Part shown: positions 33,442-42,548 of the stretch, piece by piece
How the letters are laid out: the number at the start of each line of letters is the position of its first letter
How positions within the stretch are numbered: the first letter of the stretch is position 1
From: DASPLX01 sp035627375
GTDB taxonomy: Bacteria; Pseudomonadota; Gammaproteobacteria; Burkholderiales; Burkholderiaceae_D
Assembly: GCA_035627375.1 (NCBI GenBank)
Contig: DASPLX010000037.1
Span: forward strand, 248,001 to 312,000
DNA: 64,000 bases
Reading direction: 5' to 3'
Notes under the pieces: model-generated
Databases searched by the model: none
Told to the model about the DNA's origin: nothing
What the model saw: the letters and a program-made list of their open reading frames with translations, nothing else
Position numbers and translations under genes: made by a program

Positions 33442-34647
33442 ATGAATATGACTAATGCATTGAATATGACGGCGACAGGCAATGTCAGGATGTTGGCGCG
33501 GGAAGACGCCGGCCCGCATGTCGAAGCACACACGGCGGCATTGGAAAAACGGTTGGCGGGGCTGAGTTCCGACGATCTGGGTACATTGCGCAGTTGCACG
33601 TTTCTGCAGGATTTTCTGGACCGAGCCCTGCCATTTCTGACGGACTCCGGCAATTTCCGGCATGCCGAGACGGTCGCCCATTTCCTTATGGGAAAGCTTC
33701 CATACGATGCCTTGCCGCCGCAACTCCAGATTTCTTCGGACGATGTCCAGGGATTCACGCATGACCACATGTCATTGCTCAACGATGTGATTCGCACGCA
33801 TCGCTATGGGATTTTCGGCGTCGAAGAGCGGCCGGAAAAGACGATTGCCAAACTGGCCTGTCTGCGTACGAAATTGCCGGCCACACGCGGGGAAGATCAA
33901 GAGGCAAAAGAAAAAAACGCGGCGCCAAGCGCGCCGGACGTTCCGCCGTCATCGGATCGCATCGCGCTTACCCGTTACAATATGCGGCTTGTCAATCAGT
34001 TGTTATTGCCGGGAAAAATTCTATACACCAGGCTGATTGAGGGCCTTCCGGAGGGTTATCGTCGGAGCAGAACCACGAGTGACGGCAACTGCTTCATTCA
34101 TGCGCTGTTTCACGGCAACAATACAAAGAATGGGGCGCTCTATTGTGGCGATCATGCGCGGAAAAGGAAAACCATTTGCAATGCCATGAAGTTAGAGCTT
34201 AAGAATCAGCGCGAAGCCGCTATCCCGCTGCTGCTTCCTTTTCTGGAGGAGGTCCGCCAAGCAAGGGCGAACGGTTCGATCAACGGTGCGGCAGCCATGC
34301 GGCAAATAGCGCGAGAACAACCGATCCAGTCTCTGCTGACCAGGTATGACGGACTCGGCGTTGACAATGCCGATTGGCCGACTCTCGTGGAGCCCCTGAG
34401 CAAAAAGGATTTCGAGCAGATCGTGGACCAGATGTGCGACTTCTTTGCGAAACCCGGCATTTACATGAGTTGGGACTGGTTACCGTTCATCGCGAAAATC
34501 GAAAACATCGATATCGTGTTTCATGCGGCAAACAAGGACGCGATGGTTTGTCGGGGAGGGAACGACGGCCGGGCGCGGACGGAGCACCGTATTTTCTATG
34601 ATGCTCCGAATGACCATTTCGAGGCTGTGACGAAGGATTCGCAGTGA
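33442..34647 (+). CDS. OTU-type cysteine protease candidate
   Basis: A 401-residue protein. Residues about 205-398 look like an ovarian-tumour (OTU) domain: 'TTSDGNCFIHALFHG' holds the catalytic D214-G-N-C217 motif; a helical insert follows; then 'IYMSWDWLPFIAKIENIDIV' matches the family's core strand-helix region; and 'YDAPNDHFEAVT' supplies the catalytic His392. OTU enzymes cut ubiquitin chains in eukaryotes, and bacterial ones are usually effectors delivered to host cells. Residues 1-200 have no recognised domain and could carry a secretion signal; no Sec signal is present. Base composition is lower in GC than its neighbours, suggesting transfer. No secretion system genes are adjacent. Confidence 0.75.
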   Translation: MNMTNALNMTATGNVRMLAREDAGPHVEAHTAALEKRLAGLSSDDLGTLRSCTFLQDFLDRALPFLTDSGNFRHAETVAHFLMGKLPYDALPPQLQISSDDVQGFTHDHMSLLNDVIRTHRYGIFGVEERPEKTIAKLACLRTKLPATRGEDQEAKEKNAAPSAPDVPPSSDRIALTRYNMRLVNQLLLPGKILYTRLIEGLPEGYRRSRTTSDGNCFIHALFHGNNTKNGALYCGDHARKRKTICNAMKLELKNQREAAIPLLLPFLEEVRQARANGSINGAAAMRQIAREQPIQSLLTRYDGLGVDNADWPTLVEPLSKKDFEQIVDQMCDFFAKPGIYMSWDWLPFIAKIENIDIVFHAANKDAMVCRGGNDGRARTEHRIFYDAPNDHFEAVTKDSQ

Positions 34648-34785
34648 CTCCCGGATAGCGCAAGTGCCGCCATGTTCTTGGGGCGCCATCACGAATATGC
34701 TACATGCGTCCGGCGAAAGCTCTCGCTGGACGCGCGGTATGGATAAAATTCGTCCAGCGCGCGAACGTCGACAACGGATGGAAAA

Positions 34786-35022
34786 ATGTCTACCTGGTAT
34801 CGCATCGAACACAACGGCAACACACACTATTTCAACAAGGAAAAGATCGCGGCCGTCGAAATTCACCCGACCGCGCCGTCCGGCATTTCGGAAGCCCAGC
34901 CCTGGTATGCCGTCCAATTCTTCGGCGATGGGCCGGAACCGATCGCGAAGCTGATCTTCGGCGAACTCGCCGAAGCGAATGACGCGGTCGAGCGCTTCCT
35001 GGGCGGCGACCGGATCTATTGA
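34786..35022 (+). CDS. Small conserved-looking protein (78 aa)
   Basis: A 78-residue soluble acidic protein with 'STWYRIEHNGNTHYFNKEKI' and 'QPWYAVQFFGDGPEPIAKLI'. The alternating aromatic strands and a C-terminal helix ('EANDAVERFLGG') suggest a compact beta-alpha fold. A GGATGG sequence stands just upstream of the ATG. It is convergent with the DUF3079 gene (19-nt gap). I do not recognise the family. The good composition and SD support a real gene. Confidence 0.65.
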   Translation: MSTWYRIEHNGNTHYFNKEKIAAVEIHPTAPSGISEAQPWYAVQFFGDGPEPIAKLIFGELAEANDAVERFLGGDRIY

Positions 35023-35041
35023 GTTTTCCCGAGTGCGGACA

Positions 35042-35245
35042 TCATGGACCGACGGCGCTGGAATCGTCCTCGCCGCCGCCGGCATCCGTTCCCCATTCCG
35101 CCTCATCTTCCCTGAATAATGCCGTCGGATACCGGGCCCGTTCGGAGCCGTTGCCGCAGGCGAGCAAAGCGGCCGGGCAATACCTGCCGCAGCCCCGGCA
35201 GGTGCGCTCGGGGCGCTTCGGATGCCAGGGGAGCTTCTTTACCAT
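35042..35245 (-). CDS. DUF3079 Cys-rich small protein
   Basis: A 67-residue protein beginning 'MVKKLPWHPKRPERTCRGC' and continuing 'GRYCPAALLACGNGSER'. The spacing of four Cys (C-x2-C-x3-C-x6-C) and the 'HP.RPER.C.GC.RYCP....CGNGS.R' pattern define the DUF3079 family, whose function is unknown. The Cys probably bind a metal such as zinc. The acidic C-terminal tail, about 20 residues, is longer and lower in complexity than usual. The ATG at 35245 gives the normal family N-terminus. Confidence 0.85.
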   Translation of the reverse strand: MVKKLPWHPKRPERTCRGCGRYCPAALLACGNGSERARYPTALFREDEAEWGTDAGGGEDDSSAVGP

Positions 35246-35327
35246 GCCAAATAGCCTTGCCGCCGATTCTATTCGGCATGGCATGTGCGCCGCCGCGATG
35301 CGGATCAGGAAAACGCCGGACCGGCTC

Positions 35328-37391
35328 TCATTCCTCCGGCTCGGCCTTGCGCTGGCTCGCCAGCCGTTGCTGCACCGGCGGCGGCACAGGATCGTAGTGG
35401 CTGAATTCGACCGCGTAGCTGCCGCGGCCGCCGGTCGTCGAATGCAACCGCGATTGGTAGCCGTTCAGCTCGGATAGCGGCACTTGTCCCGCCACCGTCA
35501 CCATGCCGGCCTGGGCCGGGTGCATGCCGCTGACCTGGCCGCGTCGCGACGACAGGTCGCCGGTGATGTCGCCGGTGCATTCCTCGGGCGTCGCGATTTC
35601 GATGTTGACGATCGGTTCCAGCACCAGCGGACGCGCTCTCAGCGCGGCATCGATGAAGGCCTTGCGGCCGGCCGTGGCGAACGCGATTTCCTTCGAGTCG
35701 ACCGGATGGCTCTTGCCGTCGTAGACCGTGACCTTGACGTCTTGCATCGGGAACCCGGCCAGCGGTCCGGCTTCCAGCACCTGGCGTATGCCTTTTTCGA
35801 CCGCGGGTATGAATTGGCCAGGTATCGCTCCGCCCTTGACGGCATCGACGAATTCGAAACCGGCGCCGCGCTCCAGCGGTTCGACCTTGAGGAAGACTTC
35901 CCCGAATTGGCCGGCGCCGCCGGTCTGCTTCTTGTGGCGGTGATGGCCTTCCGCGTAGCCGGCGATGGTCTCGCGATAGGCGATCTTCGGCGGATGGGTC
36001 GCCACTTCGAGCTTGAAGACTTCGAGCATGCGCTCGAGCGCGGAGCGCAGATGCAGTTCGCCCAGGCCGAGCAGCACGGTTTCGTTGGTGCCGGCATGAT
36101 GCTCGACCTTCAGGCATGGGTCTTCAGAGGCGACCTTTTGCAGGATCTCCCAGGTGCGCTGCTCGTCGCCGCGCTTCTTCGGTTCGATCGTCAGGCCGAA
36201 GATCGGCGCCGGGAAGGGCAGCGGCTCCAGATGGATATGGTCGTCCTCGGCCGCATCGTGCAGCACGGCGTCGAAGGCCATTTCCTCGATCTTGGTGACG
36301 GCGCAGATGTCGCCGGGCAGACCTTGCGGCACCTCGATCTGTTCCTTGCCTTGCAACAGGTACAGGTGGGCGACCTTGAACGGCTTGCGGCCGTCGCCGA
36401 TGTAGAGCAGTCCGTCTTTCTTTACCGTGCCCTGGTGGATGCGGAATAGGGCGATCTTGCCGATGTAGGGGTCGATCGCGATCTTGAATACATGGGCCAG
36501 CACGTGCTTGCTCGGATCGGCGACGGCCCGGATCTCGCGGCGCTGGCCGGGGGCATTGGCATCGTCGCGGTAGAACAGCGGCGGATTGCCTTCGGTGGGA
36601 TTCGGCATCAGCTTCACGAATGCGTCGAGCAGCTCCGCGACGCCAGCGCCGTTCTTCGCGGAGACGAAGCAGATCGGCACCAGGTGGCCTTCGCGCAGGG
36701 CCTGCTCGAACGGCGCGTGCAATTGTTCGGGCGCGATCTCGCCCTGTTCGAGATAGAGGGCCATCAGTTCGGCATCGACTTCGACGACCTGGTCGACGAG
36801 GGTCCGATGTGCTTGCTCGATGGAAGAGAAATCCGGGCGGTCGTCGTCCCGGACGGCTGCCGGATTGAAGAAGCAATCGACGACCCGCGAGCCGCCGTTC
36901 GCGGGCAGGTTGATCGGCAGGCACTCCTTGCCGAAGGTTTCCTGGATTCGCGCGACCAGGGCGGGCAGATCGACGTTCTCGGCATCGATCTTGTTGACTA
37001 TGATCATGCGGCACATGCGGCGTTGCCTTGCCAGTTCCATCATGCGCGCAGTCATCATTTCGATCCCGGCTTGGGCGTTGATGACGATCGCCGCCGTTTC
37101 CGCGGCGGGCAGGGCCGCCATCGCCTGGCCGGCGTAATCGGGATAGCCGGGCGTGTCGAGCACGTGGACGCGGGTATCGCGATGGTCGAGATGGATCACG
37201 GCGGAGTAGAGCGAATGCTTGTGTTTGCGTTCCAGCGGATCGTGGTCGCAGACCAGGTTGCCGCGTTCCGCACTGCCGGGGGCGGGGATCATGCCGGCAT
37301 GGCACAGCAAGGCATCGATCAGGCTGCTTTTGCCGCTGGCGCCGTGCCCCAGCAGCACGACGGTCCGGATGGCTTCGACGGGATAGGTCAT
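35328..37391 (-). CDS. EF-G2-like translational GTPase
   Basis: A 687-residue GTPase of the elongation factor G family. G1 is 'GHGASGKSSLIDALL', G3 'VLDTPGYPDYAG', G4 'NKID', followed by domains II-V; 'EKGIRQVLEAGPLAGFPMQD' and 'GTNETVLLGLGELHL' are typical of domains IV and III. Two changes mark the EF-G2/FusA2 branch: the P-loop is not the canonical AHIDAGKTT, and the catalytic His of DTPGH is Tyr. GTP hydrolysis is probably weak, and the role may be ribosome-linked stress rather than elongation. AAAGGAAA precedes the ATG at 37391. It is monocistronic. Confidence 0.9.
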   Translation of the reverse strand: MTYPVEAIRTVVLLGHGASGKSSLIDALLCHAGMIPAPGSAERGNLVCDHDPLERKHKHSLYSAVIHLDHRDTRVHVLDTPGYPDYAGQAMAALPAAETAAIVINAQAGIEMMTARMMELARQRRMCRMIIVNKIDAENVDLPALVARIQETFGKECLPINLPANGGSRVVDCFFNPAAVRDDDRPDFSSIEQAHRTLVDQVVEVDAELMALYLEQGEIAPEQLHAPFEQALREGHLVPICFVSAKNGAGVAELLDAFVKLMPNPTEGNPPLFYRDDANAPGQRREIRAVADPSKHVLAHVFKIAIDPYIGKIALFRIHQGTVKKDGLLYIGDGRKPFKVAHLYLLQGKEQIEVPQGLPGDICAVTKIEEMAFDAVLHDAAEDDHIHLEPLPFPAPIFGLTIEPKKRGDEQRTWEILQKVASEDPCLKVEHHAGTNETVLLGLGELHLRSALERMLEVFKLEVATHPPKIAYRETIAGYAEGHHRHKKQTGGAGQFGEVFLKVEPLERGAGFEFVDAVKGGAIPGQFIPAVEKGIRQVLEAGPLAGFPMQDVKVTVYDGKSHPVDSKEIAFATAGRKAFIDAALRARPLVLEPIVNIEIATPEECTGDITGDLSSRRGQVSGMHPAQAGMVTVAGQVPLSELNGYQSRLHSTTGGRGSYAVEFSHYDPVPPPVQQRLASQRKAEPEE

Positions 37392-37523
37392 CGCGTTTCC
37401 TTTCGGTGGCAATGGGAGAAGGCAATCCGTGGCCGGCCGGGCGGCGAGGCGGTCGCGGGGCGATGGCGCCGCCGGCCGGGCGTTCTTTCCAAGGATATAC
37501 CTCGGCGCGAGGAGCGCAACCGT

Positions 37524-38318
37524 TCAGGTCAAGGCGCGGCCGTTATGTCCGCCGGTAACGCCGACGGATTGACGGTTTGGCGAGGGCGCAACCAGCCGGT
37601 GCACCAGTACCGCGGCGGCGGCGGCCGCCAGCAGATGCTTGAGGGTATGCCCGCTGATCCAGCCCAGCGCCGCCAGTATTTGGTGATCGGCGAGTTCCGC
37701 GGCCTTGGCGGCGACGTACAGCGCGATCGCGATGCCGAAGGCGGCGCGGTCGCGCGCAGGCGCCGCATGGACGGCTTGCCAGAGCGGAATCAGCACGAGC
37801 GGCAGGATTTGCAACAGCAGGTAAGGCCGAAGATCTCCGTGTCCGCGGGATTCCGTGACATACCACCATCCGACGCTCGCGACCGCCAGCATGGCAAGCC
37901 ACAGCGTATTCGCCAATCCGTCCGCGCCGGGGCGGGTCTCGGCCCGTACCGCCGCGAGCAGCCCGGCGCAGGCGAGGGCGATCGGCAGGCGGTCCCACAG
38001 CAGCCGGTCGTTGTCCGGGGCCAGATGGTAGAACCCGGAACCGGCGGCGGTCAGCATCAAGGCCAGCAGAAACAAGCGGTAGCCATGCCGGCCGGCGATA
38101 GCGGAGGCAGGCTTTCGCAGGCGCAGCCAGCCCCATAATCCGATCGCGAAAAACGGAAGATTCGACAGCACGTTGGCGGCATGGGGCATTCCGAGCAAGG
38201 ACGAACGATCGGCGAAGCCATGGTAGTCCGGCAACTGCGCGATCGGTCCGTGGAACAGCGACAGCGCGATCGCCGCGATGGTGATCAGGGTAGGAAGAAG
38301 GACGAGGGCACGGTTCAT
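37524..38318 (-). CDS. Ceramidase-family-like membrane protein
   Basis: A 264-residue protein with about seven hydrophobic segments. The motif 'GFYHLAPDNDRLLWDRLPIA' (with the preceding 'HAANVLSNLPFFAIGLWGW') and the late 'SGHTLKHLLAAAA' match the alkaline ceramidase/phytoceramidase-like membrane family, where His and Asp residues bind a catalytic zinc. Ser near 'AAGSGFYH' may be part of the site. AAGGA lies 8 nt before the ATG at 38318, preferred over a GTG/ATG 9 nt earlier. Substrate unknown; many bacterial members are uncharacterised hydrolases. Confidence 0.7.
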   Translation of the reverse strand: MNRALVLLPTLITIAAIALSLFHGPIAQLPDYHGFADRSSLLGMPHAANVLSNLPFFAIGLWGWLRLRKPASAIAGRHGYRLFLLALMLTAAGSGFYHLAPDNDRLLWDRLPIALACAGLLAAVRAETRPGADGLANTLWLAMLAVASVGWWYVTESRGHGDLRPYLLLQILPLVLIPLWQAVHAAPARDRAAFGIAIALYVAAKAAELADHQILAALGWISGHTLKHLLAAAAAAVLVHRLVAPSPNRQSVGVTGGHNGRALT

Positions 38319-38487
38319 GGTTGGCATCCTTGTGAAGAAAGAAACGCCAGATTGCCCGGCATGCCGGAGAAAGGCAGCTGTCTTGCCGCGGGGTCTCGAT
38401 TGCCGGATTTGCCGGTATCAAGTTTTGCTACCTGCCGCATAGGACAGTATAGAAACCGGTGTCTGGATTTGCCCGGGAAATCGTTCC

Positions 38488-39489
38488 GTGGCAGCATACG
38501 CCGATACCGTTCCAACAATCCCGTCGGAGCCGCCCGCGTCCGCCATGCATACCTCTCTCTACGCCGAGATCGTGAAGACCAGGTTGTTCGCCGATGTCAG
38601 CCTGGATTCGGTGGCGCGGCTGCTCGACATGTGCCGCGTGCTCGCGGTGCCGCCCGGCACGGTGCTGATCGAGCAGAGCGAGAACAACGATGTGGTCTAC
38701 GTGGTTCTGGAAGGGCAGCTCGACGTCCATTTGTCCGGCCTCGAGCAACCCAGTTTCGTCACGTTGGGGCCGGGCGATTGCGCCGGCGAGATGTCGATCA
38801 TCGACCGCCGCGAGACCTCCGCCCTGGTCGTGGCAAAGACGGCCTGTCGCCTTCTGGTGATCGAGCGGGACGTCATGTGGCAGCTCATCCACTGCTCCCA
38901 CGCCGTGGCGCGCAACCTGCTCTATACGCTGTCCGGCCGGCTGCGTTTTGACAACGAGGCGATCAGGAGCAGCAATCACCGGCAGACGGAGTTCGAGAGC
39001 CTGGCCTTCGTCGATGGGCTGACCGGCCTGCACAATCGGCGCTGGCTCGATCAGGCGTTCCGCCGCCAGGTGGAGCGCGCCCTGCACGACGGCAAGCCGC
39101 TGACGATCTCGATGATCGATATCGACCATTTCAAGCATTACAACGACACCTATGGGCATTTGTCGGGAGACCGGTTGTTGAACACGGTCGCCCTGACGCT
39201 CAACGATCACTTGCGGCCGGGCGATTTGCTGGCGCGTTTCGGCGGGGAGGAATTCGCGGCCTTGCTACCGGACACGGACGCCGGCCAGGCGCTGGCCATC
39301 GCGGAGCGCTTGCGTTCCGCTGTCGCGGCGGCGATACCCAAGGGAACGCCGCCGCTGCCGACAGTCACCGTGTCGGTCGGTTATACGCAAATGGCGGTCG
39401 GGGATACGCTGGAAAAACTTCTGGAGCGCGCCGACGCCGCCCTATATCTGGCCAAGAACTCGGGCCGGAACTGCGTGCGTTGCGTTTGA
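38488..39489 (+). CDS. cNMP-binding-domain diguanylate cyclase
   Basis: A 333-residue soluble protein. Residues about 28-145 form a cyclic-nucleotide-binding (Crp-type) domain ('LDMCRVLAVPPGTVLIEQSE', 'LGPGDCAGEMSIIDRRETSA', where the GE and R-ET segments line the phosphate cassette). Residues about 175-330 form a GGDEF domain with GGEEF and inhibitory-site RPGD. It probably links a nucleotide or related signal to cyclic-di-GMP synthesis. Translation may start at the GTG at 38488 or at the ATG at 38545; the domain is complete with either. Confidence 0.9.
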   Translation: MAAYADTVPTIPSEPPASAMHTSLYAEIVKTRLFADVSLDSVARLLDMCRVLAVPPGTVLIEQSENNDVVYVVLEGQLDVHLSGLEQPSFVTLGPGDCAGEMSIIDRRETSALVVAKTACRLLVIERDVMWQLIHCSHAVARNLLYTLSGRLRFDNEAIRSSNHRQTEFESLAFVDGLTGLHNRRWLDQAFRRQVERALHDGKPLTISMIDIDHFKHYNDTYGHLSGDRLLNTVALTLNDHLRPGDLLARFGGEEFAALLPDTDAGQALAIAERLRSAVAAAIPKGTPPLPTVTVSVGYTQMAVGDTLEKLLERADAALYLAKNSGRNCVRCV

Positions 39490-39676
39490 CCGGCAACGCG
39501 CATGCTTTCCGCGCGCCATAAAGGCGCGAAACCTTCCGACGAGCGCTTGCGCAAGGAGCGCGCCAAGAATTGATGCAATGCATCACCAGCCAGGCGCGGT
39601 GCCGCATGCCGCGGAGAAGAAAAACCATGGGTGCCTCTCTGGCAAACCCATCAGCGAAAGGCGCGAACATTGTTGT

Positions 39677-39700
39677 TTTCGGGAAGCGACTTTCCCGAAA
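39677..39700. repeat. Hairpin in the 302-nt gap before the hybrid kinase
   Basis: Stem TTTCGGGAA and TTCCCGAAA (39677-39685 and 39692-39700) with a six-base loop. No clear T run on the plus strand. It may end transcription of the cNMP-GGDEF gene or act as an operator. Nothing else was recognised between 39490 and 39791. Confidence 0.4.
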
Positions 39701-39791
39701 GCCCTTTCCCGGCGGCCGATCTTTGTTATTCTGAAATTTGACGGCGTACGAAGTTGACGCCGCATAAAAAACGAGGCTCGGAGGGCTTGGC

Positions 39792-42518
39792 ATGAACGCG
39801 TTCCGCAAGTTCAGATTGTCGTCGCGCCTGGCGATCCTCATCGCCCTTTTTTCGGCCGGCTTCGCCGCCTACGGCGTCTGGTCCTTCAAGACGCTGGATC
39901 AGCTCAAGGTCAACGGCCCTCTCTACCAACGGATCATCCAGGGCAAGGACTTGATCGCGGACGTGTTGCCCCCGCCCGGTTACATCATCGAGTCCTATCT
40001 CCTGTCGTTGCAGTTGGCGGCGACCGACGAACGGCACAAGCAAGAGGCATTGATCCAGCGTCTCAAGATCCTGAAAGGCGAGTACGACGAGCGTTACGTA
40101 TACTGGAACAAGCAGCAGGATCTCGACAATACGCTGTACGAGCTTCAGCAGAAGCATGCCCACGTTCCGGCGGCAAGCTTCTACGCGATCGCGTTCGACG
40201 AATTCGTTCCGGCCGTGCGACGGGCCGACAAGGATGCGACGGCCTCGGCGTTGCGGCGCATGAGCGCGGCTTATGAGGAGCATCGCCAGTCCATCGACAA
40301 GATCGTCCGCCTCGCCCGCGAACGCGCGGCCGGCGATGAACAAGAGGGCAAGCGGCTGATTCAATCGGCCAGCCTGCTGATGCTGCTGATCCTGGCGGGT
40401 TCGCTCGGCGCCTCCGTCGCCGCCGCCGCGCTGATCACCCGCAGCATCACGCGGCCGCTCGACGAAGCGGTGAGGGTGGCGAAGGTGATCGCTTCCGGCG
40501 ACCTGTCGAGCCGCATCGATACGCAGTTCCAGGACGAGCCGGGACAACTGTTGCGCGCGCTTAAGGAAATGAACGACAGCCTTGCACGCCTGTTCGCCGA
40601 GCAACAAGCCCATGCGAAGGGATTGGCCGACGAGATCGCTGAACGCAAGCGGATCGAGGCGGACCTGAGAACCAGCACCGCGCGTTTCACCGCCATGGAC
40701 GAAGCCTCGCCGCTGGGCACCTTCGTTACCGACGAGAACGGATGTTGCCAGCACGTCAACCAAGCCTACCAGAAGATCACGCGCTATTCCCAGGAGGAAA
40801 TGCAAGGCAGGCCATGGCATGCTGGCATCCATCCGGACGACAAGGAAAGCGTGCTGGCGCAGTGGCGGGAAGCGTCCGAACACGGAACCACCTTCAGCGT
40901 CGAAAGCCGTTTCCAGCGCAGCGACGGATCGGAAACCTGGGTCAGCTGCAAGGCTGCGGCCATGCGCGACGGCGAGCGTTTTCTCGGCTGGGTGGGCACC
41001 CTGGAGGACATCAGCGAACGCAAGCAGGTCGAGCGGATGAAGAGCGAATTCGTCTCGACCGTCAGTCATGAATTGCGCACGCCGCTGACCTCCATCATGG
41101 GATCGTTGGGCCTTCTCACCGGCGGCGTCAGCGGCGAGCTGTCCGCGCAGGCAAAGATGCTGATCGAGATCGCCCACAAGAACAGCGAGCGGCTGGTGCG
41201 GCTGATCAACGATATTCTCGACATCGAAAAGATCTCGTCGGGACGCATGCAGTTCGATCTGCAGCCGCACGCGCTGCAGCCGCTGGTGGAGCAGGCGATC
41301 GCCGCCAATCGCGCCTATGCCGCGCAATTCGACGTGAATTTCGTCCTTGTCGCGCCGTTGCCGGGGGCGCAGGTGCGGGTGGATAGCGACCGCCTGATGC
41401 AGGTGATGACCAACCTGATGGGCAACGCCGCTAAATTCTCGCCGCGCGGCGCCAGCGTCGAACTGCGGATCGAGCGACGCGGCGGCGTGCTGCGCTTTTC
41501 CGTGTCGGATTCCGGCCCCGGGATCCCGACCGCGTTTCGCAGCAAGGTGTTCCAGCAGTTCTCCCAGGCCGATTCTTCCGATACCCGCCAGAAGGGCGGC
41601 ACCGGCCTCGGATTGTCGATCTCGAAGGCCATCGTCGAAGCGATGGGCGGCGAGATCGGCTTCATCAGCGTGGGAGGTCAGGGGAGCACCTTCTATTTCG
41701 ATCTGCCGGAGTGGCGCGCCGACGTTGCCGCGCCGGCGGTGGAGCCGGCCGCATGCCCGGACGCGCCGGCGCTCGTCAAGGTGCTGGTGTGCGAGGATGA
41801 CCGCGACGTTGCCAAGCTGATTTGCATGATCCTCGAACAGGCCGGCTACGGCACGGTGGCGGCCTATGATGCGGAATCGGCCCGCCGGCTGCTGGCTGCG
41901 GGCGGCATCGCCGCCATGACCCTCGACATCCACCTGCCCGACGTGGACGGCCGGGAATTCCTGCGCCAATTGCGCGCCGACCCGGCCACGGCGCATCTGC
42001 CGATCGTGGTGGTGTCCGGCTTCCTGCGCACCCATCCGCGCGCGGCCGAGGGCGACGTCGGCAACGTGGTGGATTGGATTCCGAAACCGATCGATGTCGA
42101 GCGGCTGCTCAACGCTTTGCGGCACGGCCCGGAGCGGACGGCGGACGGCGGGAGCGAGGAGCGCGGCAAGAGCCGCGTGCTGCACGTGGAAGATGACGCC
42201 GACGTGCGCCAGGTGGTCGCCTCGCTGTGCGGAGAGGTGGCGGACATCGAAAGCGCCGCCAGCGTCCGGGAGGCGGAAGTCTTGCTGGCGGCCCGGCGCT
42301 ACGACTTGATCATCCTCGACTTGCTGCTGCCGGACCGCTCGGGGTGGGATCTGATGCCGGTCATCGACCGCCAGCGCCCGCGCCCGCCGGTGCTGGTGTT
42401 TTCGGGCAAGGAAATTTCCTCCGAAGAATCGGGGAAAGTGGCCGCCGCGCTGGTGAAATCCCATGCGTCGAATCCGGAATTGCTGGACGTCATCCGAACC
42501 CTGACCGCTAAAGCATGA
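39792..42518 (+). CDS. Hybrid sensor histidine kinase with two receivers
   Basis: A 908-residue membrane kinase. Two helices (about residues 12-32 and 195-218) flank a helical periplasmic sensor; then HAMP ('TRSITRPLDEAVRVAKVIAS'), PAS (about 300-412), HisKA with 'STVSHELRTPL' (about residue 424), and an ATPase domain with 'NLMGNAAKFSP', 'SDSGPGIP' and 'GGTGLGLSIS'. Two C-terminal receivers follow, each with its Asp ('MTLDIHLP' and 'IILDLLLP') and Lys. It sits 30 nt before the REC-HPt-GGDEF gene, so both form a phosphorelay pair. The end of the first receiver and the linker to the second are intact. Confidence 0.93.
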   Translation: MNAFRKFRLSSRLAILIALFSAGFAAYGVWSFKTLDQLKVNGPLYQRIIQGKDLIADVLPPPGYIIESYLLSLQLAATDERHKQEALIQRLKILKGEYDERYVYWNKQQDLDNTLYELQQKHAHVPAASFYAIAFDEFVPAVRRADKDATASALRRMSAAYEEHRQSIDKIVRLARERAAGDEQEGKRLIQSASLLMLLILAGSLGASVAAAALITRSITRPLDEAVRVAKVIASGDLSSRIDTQFQDEPGQLLRALKEMNDSLARLFAEQQAHAKGLADEIAERKRIEADLRTSTARFTAMDEASPLGTFVTDENGCCQHVNQAYQKITRYSQEEMQGRPWHAGIHPDDKESVLAQWREASEHGTTFSVESRFQRSDGSETWVSCKAAAMRDGERFLGWVGTLEDISERKQVERMKSEFVSTVSHELRTPLTSIMGSLGLLTGGVSGELSAQAKMLIEIAHKNSERLVRLINDILDIEKISSGRMQFDLQPHALQPLVEQAIAANRAYAAQFDVNFVLVAPLPGAQVRVDSDRLMQVMTNLMGNAAKFSPRGASVELRIERRGGVLRFSVSDSGPGIPTAFRSKVFQQFSQADSSDTRQKGGTGLGLSISKAIVEAMGGEIGFISVGGQGSTFYFDLPEWRADVAAPAVEPAACPDAPALVKVLVCEDDRDVAKLICMILEQAGYGTVAAYDAESARRLLAAGGIAAMTLDIHLPDVDGREFLRQLRADPATAHLPIVVVSGFLRTHPRAAEGDVGNVVDWIPKPIDVERLLNALRHGPERTADGGSEERGKSRVLHVEDDADVRQVVASLCGEVADIESAASVREAEVLLAARRYDLIILDLLLPDRSGWDLMPVIDRQRPRPPVLVFSGKEISSEESGKVAAALVKSHASNPELLDVIRTLTAKA

Positions 42519-42548
42519 ACGACGCGAGGCGGCAATGAAGGAGAAGCA

